Shown: piece after piece, positions 49,167 through 57,316 of the stretch
Layout: each line of letters starts with the position of its first letter
Position numbering within the stretch: the stretch's first letter is position 1
Assembly: GCF_900091615.1 (NCBI RefSeq)
Contig: NZ_FMIA01000002.1
Coordinates: forward strand, 2,232,001-2,296,000
Source of the DNA: Micromonospora yangpuensis
GTDB taxonomy: Bacteria; Actinomycetota; Actinomycetes; Mycobacteriales; Micromonosporaceae
Direction of reading: 5' to 3'
Length of the DNA stretch: 64,000 nt
Notes under the pieces: model-generated
What the model was told of the DNA's origin: nothing
Database searches by the model: none
The model's input: only the letters and a program-made list of their open reading frames with translations
Translations under genes and position numbers: made by a program

Positions 49167-50627
49167 TCACCAGGCGCAGGGGGCGTAGTCCTTGAGGAAG
49201 CAGCCGTACAGGTCCTCGCCCTGCTCACCCCGGACGATCGGGTCGTAGACCCGGGCCGCGCCGTCGACCAGGTCCAGCGGAGCGTGGAAGCCGGCGTCGG
49301 CCAGCCGCATCTTCGTCGGGTGGGGCCGCTCGTCGGTGATCCAACCGGTGTCGACGCTGGTCATCAAGATGCCGTCGGTGAGCATCTCCTGGGCGCTGGT
49401 GCGGGTCAGCATGTTCAGCGCGGCCTTGGCCATGTTGGTGTGCGGATGCCCCGGCCCCTTGTAGCCCCGGCCGAACTGGCCCTCCATCGCCGACACGTTC
49501 ACCACGTACTTGCGCCGGGCCGGCGCCGCCGCCATCGCCGGACGAAGCCGACTGACCAGCACGAACGGCGCGGTCACGTTGCACAGCTGCACTTCGAGCA
49601 GCTCCACCGGATCCACCTCCTGGACCCGCTGCACCCAGCTGTTGACCGGGTCGAGGTCCGGCACCAGGCCACCGGCGTCGATGGCGGTCGCCGCCGCGAT
49701 CCGCTCCGGTGAGGCGGAGCCATTGGTCAGCGCCAGCGCGGTGAGCGCCTGCGGGGTGATCGCGGCCGGGGACGCCGCGGCGGTCAGGCCGGCCACCGGC
49801 TCACCGGCGCCGGCCGGCTTGCCGAAGGTGACCAGCTCCGGCAGCGGACCGTCCGGCAGGGCCGCGGCCTCCGCGGCGACCAGCTGCGCGTACGCGCCGG
49901 GGCTGCGCCGCACGGTCTGCGCCGCGTTGTTGATCAGAATGTCCAGCGGTCCCTGCCCGGCCACCGAGTCGGCCAGGGCGATCACCTGGGCGGGGTCGCG
50001 CAGGTCGATCCCGACCACGCGCAGCCGGTGCAGCCAGTCCCCGCTGTCCGGCATCGCGGCGAACCGGCGGACCGCGTCGTGCGGGAACCGCGTGGTGATC
50101 GTGGTGTGCGCGCCGTCCCGAAGCAGCCGCAGCGCGATGTACATGCCGATCTTCGCCCGGCCGCCGGTGAGCAGCGCACGCCGCCCGGTCAGGTCGCAAC
50201 GGGCGTCCCGGCGCTCCCGGTTCAGGGTGGCGCAGGACGGACAGAGCTGGTGGTAGAAGGCGTCCACCTGGTGGTAGCGCTGCTTGCAGACGTAGCAGCC
50301 GCGCGGGTTGTGCAGGAAGCCGGCGGTGGCGCCGGTGGTGGGGGAGGCCAGCGGGATGCCCTGGGTCTCGTCGTCGATCCGGCCCGGGGCGCCGGTGGCG
50401 GTGGCCGCCGTCACGGCCCGGTCGGCCGCCGCGACGGTCTCCCGCCGCTGCTCCCGCCGCCGTTGCTTGATCATCTTGTAGAGCCGCGCGGTGGCCCGCT
50501 GCACCCGCACCACGTCCGGGTGGTCAGGCGGCAGCTCCTCCAGCGCCGCGAAGACGCTGAGACAGGTTTCGAGCTGGCCGTGGTCGATCCCACCCGGACC
50601 GGTTCGCGTGCTGTCGTCCGCCGTCAT
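49167..50627 (-). CDS. SDR-family oxidoreductase with N-terminal zinc ribbon
   Basis: The product has 486 residues. The first 80 are helical and charged. A zinc ribbon follows (C111-x2-C114 and C129-x2-C132). The Rossmann domain begins with TGGRAKIGMYIA (154-165), then NNAA (in DILINNAAQT), a long insertion (about 250-330), and the catalytic Ser-Tyr-Lys region (VNVSAMEGQFGRGYKG). The C-terminal part adds DTGWITDE. Such bacterial SDRs with the ribbon are oversized compared with the usual 250 residues. The substrate is unknown. ATG 50627 has weak ribosome signals; the open frame agrees with the family start. Confidence 0.85.
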   Translation of the reverse strand: MTADDSTRTGPGGIDHGQLETCLSVFAALEELPPDHPDVVRVQRATARLYKMIKQRRREQRRETVAAADRAVTAATATGAPGRIDDETQGIPLASPTTGATAGFLHNPRGCYVCKQRYHQVDAFYHQLCPSCATLNRERRDARCDLTGRRALLTGGRAKIGMYIALRLLRDGAHTTITTRFPHDAVRRFAAMPDSGDWLHRLRVVGIDLRDPAQVIALADSVAGQGPLDILINNAAQTVRRSPGAYAQLVAAEAAALPDGPLPELVTFGKPAGAGEPVAGLTAAASPAAITPQALTALALTNGSASPERIAAATAIDAGGLVPDLDPVNSWVQRVQEVDPVELLEVQLCNVTAPFVLVSRLRPAMAAAPARRKYVVNVSAMEGQFGRGYKGPGHPHTNMAKAALNMLTRTSAQEMLTDGILMTSVDTGWITDERPHPTKMRLADAGFHAPLDLVDGAARVYDPIVRGEQGEDLYGCFLKDYAPCAW

Positions 50628-50774
50628 CCCGTTGCCGTCTCGTCCCGTTCCTGCACCAAGCCGGCCCGCGCCGGAGCCGTCGCCCGGCCCCGCCCCGTCC
50701 GGCGGCCCGTCCGGGCCGGCAGCCAGCGTACCCGGGCTGCCGGCCCGGCCGAGGTGGTGCCGTGGGTCGACCGC

Positions 50775-50993
50775 TCAGGGGGCCATGACCTGCCACGGGC
50801 TCTGCCCGTCCATCCATGCCCCAGCCAGGATCTCTGCCGACTTGCGACCAGGACACGGGTAGATCTTCGACCGGCCGGTGCCGCCACCGGCTCGGGCCTC
50901 GACCTCCCATGACTCTCCGTCAGTTCGAATGAACACATCGCGACGACCTCGCACGGTGCGGTCGCCGTTCCACCAGTGACGTTCGATTCTCAC
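50775..50993 (-). CDS. Small basic protein, function unknown
   Basis: The product has 72 residues. It reads RIERHWWNGDRTVRGRRDVFIRTDGESWEVEARAGG, a strand-rich start, then GRSKIYPCPGRKSAEILAGAWMDG. It resembles short actinobacterial proteins of unknown function, but I cannot name the family. The start is GTG 50993, probably leaderless, since a CTATAC hexamer stands 10-15 bases upstream. It is isolated from the SDR gene, pointing the same way, with about 150 bases between. Confidence 0.6.
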   Translation of the reverse strand: MRIERHWWNGDRTVRGRRDVFIRTDGESWEVEARAGGGTGRSKIYPCPGRKSAEILAGAWMDGQSPWQVMAP

Positions 50994-51132
50994 CTACCGA
51001 CCGTATAGCGACAGGTCGGCATACGGAAAGTTGGCGACCCTGATTTGTTCGTCCGACCGGCCCGGGTACGCCCTCGCGGGTCAGCTGGAGGCCGTGTTGG
51101 ACGAGGTCAGCAGCGGCGGACAGAATGGGGGC

Positions 51133-52464
51133 ATGGGGACGGGTGCGAGCGGTGTGGCGACGGCGGGCGGACCGGCCCCGCGGGCGCTGCCCGCCCAGAT
51201 CTTCGACCCGCTGCGGCTGGCCGCGGTGCACCGTACCGGGCTGCTGGACACCGGCGCGGAGGAGCCGTTCGACCGGCTGGCCCAGCTCGCCGCGACGCTG
51301 CTGGGCACCCCGTTCGCCTTCGTCACCGTGGTCGACGACCGGCGTTCGTTCTGGAAGAGCTGCATCGGGGTCGACACCACCGACCCGCAGGACCGGCAGA
51401 ACCCGGTGCAGGAGTCGTTCTGCCAGTACGTCATCGGCACCGACGCGGAGCTGATCGTCGCCGACGCCCGGGTCGACCCGCGTACCCGCGACAACCCGTC
51501 GATCGAGCTGATGGGCGTCGTCGCCTGGGCCGGCTGCCCGGTCCGCTCGCCCGACGGGCACGTGCTGGGCACCTTCTGCGTGGTGGACACGGTGCGCCGG
51601 GACTGGACCGCCTGCGACGTCGAGGTGCTGCGTACCCTCTCGCACGCCGCGGCGGGGGAGATCGCCCTGCGGGTCGCGGTGGAGGACGCCCAGGCGGCGA
51701 CCCGCCGGGCCGAGCAGGCCACCGTGCAGGCGGTGACCCTGGCGCACACCCTGCAGGAGAGCCTGCTGCCGACCAGGGTGCCGCAGATCCCCGGCGTCGA
51801 GGTCGCCGCCCGCTACCGGCGGGGCGCCGGCGGCGGCGAGGTGCTCGGCGACTTCTACGACGTGTTCCCCTCGACCGGGCGCAGCTGGGCGGCCGTGGTC
51901 GGCGACGTCTCCGGCAAGGGCGCGGTAGCCGCGAAGACCACCGCGCTGGCCCGCTACACGCTGCGCGCCGCCGCGGCCCGCAGCGCCGTACCGAGCAGCA
52001 ACCTGGCCACGCTCAACACCGCGCTGCGCGAGTGGTACGTCACCGACGAGCAGTACCTCACCGCGATCTACGCGACCCTGCGACCCCATCCGGCCGGCTT
52101 CGGCGTGCGGGTCAGCTGCGGCGGACACGATCCGGCCCTGGTACGGCGGGCCGACGGCACCGTCACCCCGCTCGGCCGGCACGGCCTGATCCTCGGCTGG
52201 CTCGACACCCCGCACCTGTACGACCAGCGCACCCTGCTGCGTCCCGGCGACACTCTGCTGCTCTACACCGACGGGGTCACCGAGGCCCGCCGCCCGGCCG
52301 ACCGGGAGATGTTCGGCCCGGACCGCCTGCGTGAGGTGCTCGCCGCCACCCGGGCCAGCACCGCCGAGGCGGTGGCGACGGCGGTCGAGGAGGCCGTCCT
52401 GACCCACGCCGAGGGACGGTCCACCGACGACACCGCGATCGTCGCCCTGCACGTCCCCGCCTGA
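51133..52464 (+). CDS. GAF-domain PP2C phosphatase (SpoIIE/RsbU type)
   Basis: The product has 443 residues. A GAF domain (about 30-190, FAFVTVVDDRRSFWKSCIG, ESFCQYVI, GHVLGTFCVVDT) precedes a linker helix and the SpoIIE phosphatase domain (about 215-443), with metal-binding Asp residues in GGGEVLGDFYDVF and VVGDVSGKG, and DGVTEAR and STDDTAIVAL at the end. It should dephosphorylate an anti-anti-sigma factor in a partner-switching stress pathway. No kinase or antagonist is adjacent. ATG 51133 follows GGGGGC. Confidence 0.92.
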   Translation: MGTGASGVATAGGPAPRALPAQIFDPLRLAAVHRTGLLDTGAEEPFDRLAQLAATLLGTPFAFVTVVDDRRSFWKSCIGVDTTDPQDRQNPVQESFCQYVIGTDAELIVADARVDPRTRDNPSIELMGVVAWAGCPVRSPDGHVLGTFCVVDTVRRDWTACDVEVLRTLSHAAAGEIALRVAVEDAQAATRRAEQATVQAVTLAHTLQESLLPTRVPQIPGVEVAARYRRGAGGGEVLGDFYDVFPSTGRSWAAVVGDVSGKGAVAAKTTALARYTLRAAAARSAVPSSNLATLNTALREWYVTDEQYLTAIYATLRPHPAGFGVRVSCGGHDPALVRRADGTVTPLGRHGLILGWLDTPHLYDQRTLLRPGDTLLLYTDGVTEARRPADREMFGPDRLREVLAATRASTAEAVATAVEEAVLTHAEGRSTDDTAIVALHVPA

Positions 52465-52647
52465 GCCCCGCAAGCCCGCCGGGCTGTCGACTTCCGGATA
52501 CCGCTCGGGGCGGCAAAGCTGAGCCTCCACCCATATCCTGTCGTGTTCCGAGTCGACAATGGACGTGGAGAGTCGTGGATCGGTCGACGGCACCGCCCGG
52601 CGTCGACCCGGTGACCCGGCACCGACCAACGCCGACCAACGCCGACC

Positions 52648-52716
52648 GGGGGAGGGCGCGGGCGCGGGGCGGGGGCGGGGGCGCGGGGCGGGGGCGGGGG
52701 CGCGGGGCGCGGGGCA
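52648..52716. repeat. G-rich tract with many G4/G5 runs
   Basis: About 70 bases consist almost wholly of G runs of three to five separated by C or CGC, enough for several quadruplexes on the plus strand. It lies 190 bases after the phosphatase stop. The gap 52465-53227 has no gene; beyond the tract it contains an AT-richer promoter region for the next XRE gene. Confidence 0.8.
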
Positions 52717-53227
52717 TGATCGACACTCGTTCCGGGATAGAGGGCGTTCCCGGGTGGTTGAGGCCCCGATATCCCTGAACGAGGGGCGATCATGCACTCC
52801 ATCCAGGATGCGAATGGTGCAAGCGGTGTTATATCCGCCACCGCATTCGGCCCGGACGCCGCTGCCGGAGTGCCGCCACGACTTTGATCACGCCGATCCA
52901 ATCGGTGCAATTATCGAAGCGCTGGCCCTTGGTCAGGTAAAAGCGTGCCGGCGTGCGGATTCGGGCCACTGGCTCAGGTCTGATCATCGGCCCCATGTCC
53001 TGCGGCACCTGCGGTCCATCGTGGCTGCCAGGGCACCTCCGACCCTGGTGGAACGCCGCGTGGGAATTGCGCGTTGATGGCCCTTGTCGGGGGTGTCTTG
53101 TATGGTCGGAGCTGCAACTCGATTCGCGCGTCCGGGCAGCGGAATTCGGTTCTTCTGGACAACTTTCCTGCGTTTCACCGCGGGCTTTCAGATGTAACAA
53201 AACACAACGTGAGAGGGGTGGAGAGGG

Positions 53228-54109
53228 ATGGCCGAGGACTTGGGGTCGACGGTGCCGCGCCGGCAGCTCGGGCGGGCGCTGCGTGAGTTGCGGGTCGAGG
53301 CGCGGATGACCCTGGACGGGGTCGCCGAGGCATTGCAGTACAGCCGGCAGAAGGTCTGGCGGATCGAATCCGGTCTCGGCCCGACCCGTCCGCTCGACGT
53401 CCGGCTCCTGTGCGAGCTGTTCTCCGCCAACCCCGAGCTGGCCGCCGCCCTGGTCGGCCTGGCTGGCGAGACCAAGGCCCGAGGCTGGTGGCAGTCGTAC
53501 GGCAGCGCCGTCCCCGAGTGGTTCGAGCTGTACGTCGGCCTGGAGTCCGCCGCGTCTCGGCTACGCGGGTACGACGAGTCGTTGATTCCCGGTCTGCTTC
53601 AGACCCGTGCCTACGCGCGAGGGGTTTACCAGAACCGCACCAGTGTCAGCGACGACGAGTTGGATCAGTTCATCCGGGTGAGGCAGCAACGACAGGCGAT
53701 GCTCAAGCGCCGGCTACCTAGGCCACCTGCACTCCAGTCCGTACTCTCGGAATCGGTCTTGATCCGCTGTGTCGGCAACTCGGCTGTCATGACCGAGCAG
53801 CTTGAGCACCTGTTGGAGTTGACGGCGCTGCCTCACGTGTCAATCCGAGTTCTTCCCCTGGCGGCCGGCCCGCAGTACGGTGCGCTGGCCGGAACCTTCA
53901 TGATGCTGGACTTCCCACCGGGCAAGCGGACCACGCCCGAGCCCTCGGTCGTCTACAGCGAGTCCTTGACAGGTGCCCTCTACCTCGACCGTCCGGAAGA
54001 ACTGGCCGCATACGAAAAGGTCTGGTCAAGCCTCGATGGACTGGCCCTTGATGAGGAACAATCAGGGCAGCTGATCGACAAGATCATATCGGAGGTCCAT
54101 TATGGTTGA
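53228..54109 (+). CDS. XRE-family regulator of the Scr1/DUF5753 type
   Basis: The product has 293 residues. The helix-turn-helix is at about 14-68 (GRALRELRVEARMTLDGVAEALQYSRQKVWRIESG). The DUF5753 C-terminal domain follows (about 100-285, YDESLIPGLLQTRAYAR, IRVRQQRQAMLKR, VYSESLTGALYLD). This pair with DUF397 is typical of actinobacteria, where the regulator is thought to control or be antagonised by the small protein. AGAGGGATGG is the ribosome region. The stop overlaps the start of the DUF397 gene by eight bases. Confidence 0.93.
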   Translation: MAEDLGSTVPRRQLGRALRELRVEARMTLDGVAEALQYSRQKVWRIESGLGPTRPLDVRLLCELFSANPELAAALVGLAGETKARGWWQSYGSAVPEWFELYVGLESAASRLRGYDESLIPGLLQTRAYARGVYQNRTSVSDDELDQFIRVRQQRQAMLKRRLPRPPALQSVLSESVLIRCVGNSAVMTEQLEHLLELTALPHVSIRVLPLAAGPQYGALAGTFMMLDFPPGKRTTPEPSVVYSESLTGALYLDRPEELAAYEKVWSSLDGLALDEEQSGQLIDKIISEVHYG

Positions 54110-54296
54110 TCTGGCCAACGCCAAGTGGCGTAAGAGCACGCGGAGCGGCGACAACGGCGGAGCCTGTGTCGAAGTCGCCGACAACCTGTCCGGTGTGGTG
54201 GCGGTGCGAGACAGCAAGGACCCGGCCGGTCCGGCGCTGACCTTCGCGCCGGATGCCTGGAGTGCCTTCATCCGAGGGGCCAAGCCGGGGGCGTGA
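54102..54296 (+). CDS. DUF397 protein
   Basis: The product has 64 residues, typical of DUF397. It has WRKSTRSGDNGGACVEVAD and VAVRDSKDPAGPALTF, then the WSAFI end. DUF397 proteins occur next to Scr1/XRE-type regulators and are thought to act with them as an antagonist pair. It overlaps the XRE stop, so the two are co-translated. Its own downstream region carries a 44-base hairpin. Confidence 0.93.
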   Translation: MVDLANAKWRKSTRSGDNGGACVEVADNLSGVVAVRDSKDPAGPALTFAPDAWSAFIRGAKPGA

Positions 54297-54309
54297 CCCC
54301 TTCGGCGGC

Positions 54310-54353
54310 CAACCAGGGCGAACCCGTCGAAGCCTGCGGGTGCGCTCTGGTTG
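54310..54353. repeat. Imperfect hairpin and direct repeat flanking the NTF2-like gene
   Basis: CAACCAGGGCGAACCCG pairs with CGGGTGCGCTCTGGTTG (15 of 17). Its right arm, extended to 54374, recurs near 54924-54956 (33 bases, one indel), on the other side of the gene at 54452. Confidence 0.5.
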
Positions 54354-54451
54354 CCTCGGCCCGTCGGAAGGTGAACGGGAAGTATTCGTAGACCCGGTAG
54401 GCCGGCTGGTCTGGGCGTCCCCAGGCCGGCCCGGCCCAGGCCATGAACTGG

Positions 54452-54805
54452 CTAGACCGGGACGAAGGTGGCGGCCAGCACCCGCCAGTTGCCGTCCTCA
54501 CGTACCCAGAGTCGGGTGTAGCGCAGCCGCGCGGACACCGCGGCACCGCCCTGAATGGCATCCACCGCGGCGACCGTGCGGGTCACCCCGGTCTGACCGT
54601 CTTCCTGGACGTCGAGCGACTCCTCCACCAGGCTGGTGATGCGCAGTGCACCGGAGCGGTAGCTCGCCAGGTCGTCGTCCTTCGTGAAGACGGTGCCGTC
54701 CGGCCCGGCAGCCACGACCTGCGGGTGCAGTAGGGCGTCGAGGGACTCGACATCGGCGGCACGCTGGGCGGCTTGGAGGTGCCGTTCCGCGGTGAACAGA
54801 TCCAT
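54452..54805 (-). CDS. NTF2/DUF4440-like protein
   Basis: The product has 117 residues. The sequence has an N-terminal helix (LFTAERHLQAAQRAADVESLDALL), HPQVVAAGPDGTVFTKDDDLASYRSG and a final sheet (SARLRYTRLWVREDGNWRVLAATF). That is the NTF2/SnoaL fold of DUF4440 proteins, which make cone-shaped pockets for small molecules or act as enzymes. No activity can be assigned. ATG 54805 was chosen since the upstream frame lacks similarity to the family. Direct repeats lie on both sides of the gene. Confidence 0.82.
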   Translation of the reverse strand: MDLFTAERHLQAAQRAADVESLDALLHPQVVAAGPDGTVFTKDDDLASYRSGALRITSLVEESLDVQEDGQTGVTRTVAAVDAIQGGAAVSARLRYTRLWVREDGNWRVLAATFVPV

Positions 54806-54923
54806 CCGCTGATCCTGCGCACCGCGCCGGAACAAGACAAGCGGGTTCGCTCGCGGCAGAGCGGCGACGTCATTCCGGTAGGGCGTTCACGGCGCAACCA
54901 AACCTCGGCAACTTCTGCAGGTT

Positions 54924-54956
54924 CGCTCTGGTTGCTTCGGTCCGCCCGGAAGGTGA
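54924..54956. repeat. Second copy of the direct repeat near the NTF2-like gene
   Basis: CGCTCTGGTTGC then TTCGG and GGAAGGTGA match the unit at 54343-54374. An arm of CAACCA (54895-54900) allows a similar hairpin. Confidence 0.5.
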
Positions 54957-54963
54957 GCCCCGC

Positions 54964-55191
54964 CTACGCCGGTGGCTCGTCCGCGACGTACACGCCGCTG
55001 CCGGCGCGGCCGACGGTCAGGCCACGTTCCCGAGTCAGTTCCAAGGCGCGCTGGATGGTCGACACGCTTACCGAGTAGAGATCGGCCAGCTCCCGCAGCG
55101 ACGGCAGCTTGGTGCCGGGCTCGTACTCCCGAGCGGTGATCCGGGCGGTGAGGTCGTCCGCGATCTGCCGCGACGACATCGGTATGGGCAT
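54964..55191 (-). CDS. Short GntR-family regulator (winged helix only)
   Basis: The product has 75 residues. It is only the GntR winged helix: IADDLTARITAREYEPGTKLPSLRELADLYSVSVSTIQRALELTRERGL and then a wing (GRAGSGVYVA). There is no effector domain, so it resembles YtrA- or short MocR-like forms. GGGAGAGACAGC precedes ATG 55191. It could control the divergent DivIVA-like gene 200 bases away, but no palindrome was found between them. Confidence 0.88.
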   Translation of the reverse strand: MPIPMSSRQIADDLTARITAREYEPGTKLPSLRELADLYSVSVSTIQRALELTRERGLTVGRAGSGVYVADEPPA

Positions 55192-55397
55192 GCTGTCTCT
55201 CCCTGGCTGGCCTGGCGATTAGATCACGACTCGCCGGACACCTCCTCTCGGTGATTGACCTAGGTCATACAGTGACCTAGATTGACCAATGTCCTTCCAC
55301 CCTGGCTGGCGTCTGGTGCGGGGACATGCACAGCAACTCCACGCGAAGCTGCGGTTCCCACCCGGGCGCTGCCGCCTACGGCGCAGAACGGAGGCAC

Positions 55398-55730
55398 ATG
55401 GACGCGAGTGGACCGGGTGACGATGAGACGGGCGGTGACCAACTAGGCGATGACGCAGCCGGTGGAAGTGGCGTGGTCTACCGGTCGAAGCGGAACCTCC
55501 TGACCCCCGTGGAGGTGCGGTGGCAACGGTTTCCGTTGACCGGGCTCGGCCGGCGGGGGCTGTCGCCCGAGGCGGTGGCGCGGTTCCTGCGGCGGGTCGA
55601 GACCGACCTGGGGGTGCTCTACGGTGAGGTCGTCGATGCCCGGGACCAGGTTCGACGGTACGAGCGCGCGCTCAAGGAGTGGCAGTCGGAGCAGTGGCGG
55701 TCCAACCAGCGCCGTTACCGGGACGGGTGA
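55398..55730 (+). CDS. DivIVA-domain protein
   Basis: The product has 110 residues. The first 35 are Gly/Asp-rich. Residues about 40-110 read LTPVEVRWQRFPLTGLGRRGLSPEAVARFLRRVETDLGVLYGEVVDARDQVRRYERALKEW, the DivIVA start and coiled coil. DivIVA proteins bind curved membranes at the poles and organise tip growth. This short version lacks the long coiled coil of Wag31. AACGGAGGC precedes ATG 55398. The gene is followed by another small gene whose upstream GTG overlaps its stop. Confidence 0.82.
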   Translation: MDASGPGDDETGGDQLGDDAAGGSGVVYRSKRNLLTPVEVRWQRFPLTGLGRRGLSPEAVARFLRRVETDLGVLYGEVVDARDQVRRYERALKEWQSEQWRSNQRRYRDG

Positions 55731-55846
55731 CCGATGCCAACCTGTCCGTCCCGGCGCGGGCCGGCGCGACCGGAGTGGGCAGGCGTGGTGCGTCGGCAGC
55801 CGCCCGGCCCGCCCGCCGACGGACCCGACCCCGACCGTACGCCGTC

Positions 55847-56143
55847 GTGAGCGACCTTCCCTCGCCCGGTGACGTGGTCCGGGTGACCCGCAGGGCGTCC
55901 GTGCAGTTCCACGAGCCCATCACCTTCCGGGTGATCAAGGTGCTGACCGAGTATCAGACCTACTTCGGCTGGGTGTGGCTGCGGGGCTACCAGCTCGACG
56001 ACGAGGGTGCCGCCGTGGCCACCCGGGAGATCTTCGTCCGGCCGGCCGAACTGGTACCCGTGCAACGCCGGTCACCACCGCCCACGACCAGGGCCCAACG
56101 ACACCGGAACATGCCGAGGCCGAGGCCGCGCCCCAAGCCCTGA
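55847..56143 (+). CDS. Small beta-rich protein
   Basis: The product has 98 residues. It reads LPSPGDVVRVTRRASVQFHEPITFRVIKVLTEYQTYFGWVWLRGYQLDDEG, with strands and aromatics. A conserved pattern of GDVV, FRVI and GW-x-W-L-x-GY can be followed in similar actinobacterial small proteins, but the role is unknown. GTG 55847 was chosen; a GTG overlapping the DivIVA stop (55727) is in frame but would add an Arg-rich, non-conserved stretch. Confidence 0.6.
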   Translation: MSDLPSPGDVVRVTRRASVQFHEPITFRVIKVLTEYQTYFGWVWLRGYQLDDEGAAVATREIFVRPAELVPVQRRSPPPTTRAQRHRNMPRPRPRPKP

Positions 56144-56156
56144 CCCGTTCCGTCCC

Positions 56157-56489
56157 TCAGCTGGGTGGAAGCGGACATTCGAGGACCGCGATCGAGTTGC
56201 CGGTGAACAGCCCCAGGTGCGGATGCCCGGAGAAGATCTGCACCGCCTCGTCGTGCGAGTCCGCCTCCACGATGGTGTAGCCGGTCAGGGCATCGGTGAA
56301 GTCCTCGACTCCCTGCGTCGTGACCAGCTTCTTCGCGTTCAGCGGAGCGCCGGGGTCGACAAGAGCCTTCTCGTTGGCCTGCGCCCACGCCGCCCAGGCG
56401 TGGATGAACTCGGTCTGCTGCTGTTCGGAGAGTTCGGCCTTGTCGGCCTCGTCGGCCGCACCGTTGAAGAGCGCAAGGAATCTACCCAT
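56157..56489 (-). CDS. YCII-like protein
   Basis: The product has 110 residues. It reads MGRFLALFNGAADEADKAELSEQQQTEFIHAWAAWAQANEKALVDPG and GYTIVEADSHDEAVQIFSGHPHLGLF. The fold (beta-alpha-beta with a buried His) is that of YCII/dimeric alpha-beta-barrel proteins such as muconolactone isomerase. The role is unknown. ATG 56489 was chosen, since the open frame above it is non-homologous. It is on its own, 14 bases from the convergent small gene. Confidence 0.82.
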   Translation of the reverse strand: MGRFLALFNGAADEADKAELSEQQQTEFIHAWAAWAQANEKALVDPGAPLNAKKLVTTQGVEDFTDALTGYTIVEADSHDEAVQIFSGHPHLGLFTGNSIAVLECPLPPS

Positions 56490-56607
56490 CCCCGCATGGT
56501 AATGGCATCGACACGGGCCGCCACCCGGTGAACACGGTCCCCGACCTGGCCGGCCGCCGTCACCCGCCATCGGGGTACGCGTTGAGGATTGTGGAGGAGG
56601 CCTGACG

Positions 56608-57171
56608 ATGCGTTCACGTACCCTGTTCGCGCTCCTGCTCGTGCCGATCGCCGCCGCCGGATCGGCGGTGGCCGGCCCGCGCCACGAGGCGACCGCCGCG
56701 CCGCCGGCCGAGGTGGTGTTCTCGGACGAGTTCTGGCTCCACCAGGAACAGCTGGGCCGGGCCGCCGAGACCGTCGAGCCCGTCGCCAGGCGTCAATGGC
56801 CCGAGTCGTACGCCGGATTGGAAGTCGACGTGCCCGCCAACGTGCTGGTCGTGCGGCGGGTGCCGGGGAACCCCGGTATCGACCGGGCGTTACGCGCCCT
56901 GGTGCCGGTCTCCGTACGTCTCATCGACGCGGTGTACCCCGAACGCCAGGTCGACGCCTGGACCGAGCGGCTGCGCGCGGATCGTGGGTACTGGCAGGAG
57001 CAGCGGGGCATAGAGATCATCGAGTCCCGCCCTGATCCGGGGCGCTGCGTCAGTATCGGCCTGGACGACCCGGAGCGCGACGGGCCGGCGTTGATCGCCC
57101 ACTATCGGCAGACGATGGCGGTGTGCGTGGAGAAGGGCTATCGGGCCGAACTCCTCGCGCTGGACCGCTAG
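56608..57171 (+). CDS. Secreted protein of unknown function
   Basis: The product has 187 residues. A signal peptide covers about 1-31 (basic start, hydrophobic LFALLLVPIAAAGSAVA, then AAP). The rest has charged helices (DEFWLHQEQLGRAAETVE, SVRLIDAVYPERQVDAWTERL) with cysteines at RCVSIGL and AVCVEKG, possibly one disulphide. GGAGGAGGCCTGACG precedes ATG 56608. No family is recognised. The palindromic element at 57182 begins 10 bases after its stop. Confidence 0.75.
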   Translation: MRSRTLFALLLVPIAAAGSAVAGPRHEATAAPPAEVVFSDEFWLHQEQLGRAAETVEPVARRQWPESYAGLEVDVPANVLVVRRVPGNPGIDRALRALVPVSVRLIDAVYPERQVDAWTERLRADRGYWQEQRGIEIIESRPDPGRCVSIGLDDPERDGPALIAHYRQTMAVCVEKGYRAELLALDR

Positions 57172-57181
57172 ACCGTTGCCC

Positions 57182-57281
57182 GGCACCTCCGCTGGCACTC
57201 CTTGATCGACTCGGTTGGGCAGATGTGGCTGGGTCGGAGGGCGGTGGATACCGCCAGTTCAGCCCAACCGAGTCGATCAAC
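57182..57281. repeat. 100-bp palindromic element, copy 1
   Basis: A perfect 19-base inverted repeat forms the ends (57202-57220 with 57262-57280, TTGATCGACTCGGTTGGGC), with a nested GGCGGT-GGAT-ACCGCC hairpin. The whole 100 bases are repeated at 58460-58560. It lies between two genes. Confidence 0.85.
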
Positions 57282-57316
57282 GATGGTTCGCCGCCCGGCG
57301 GACGGCGACGGGAGGA

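Noticed and set aside
50920..52797. Minus-strand frame of 625 codons across the phosphatase
   Set aside because: Shadow composition. The plus strand carries a GAF and SpoIIE domain with all metal-binding motifs.
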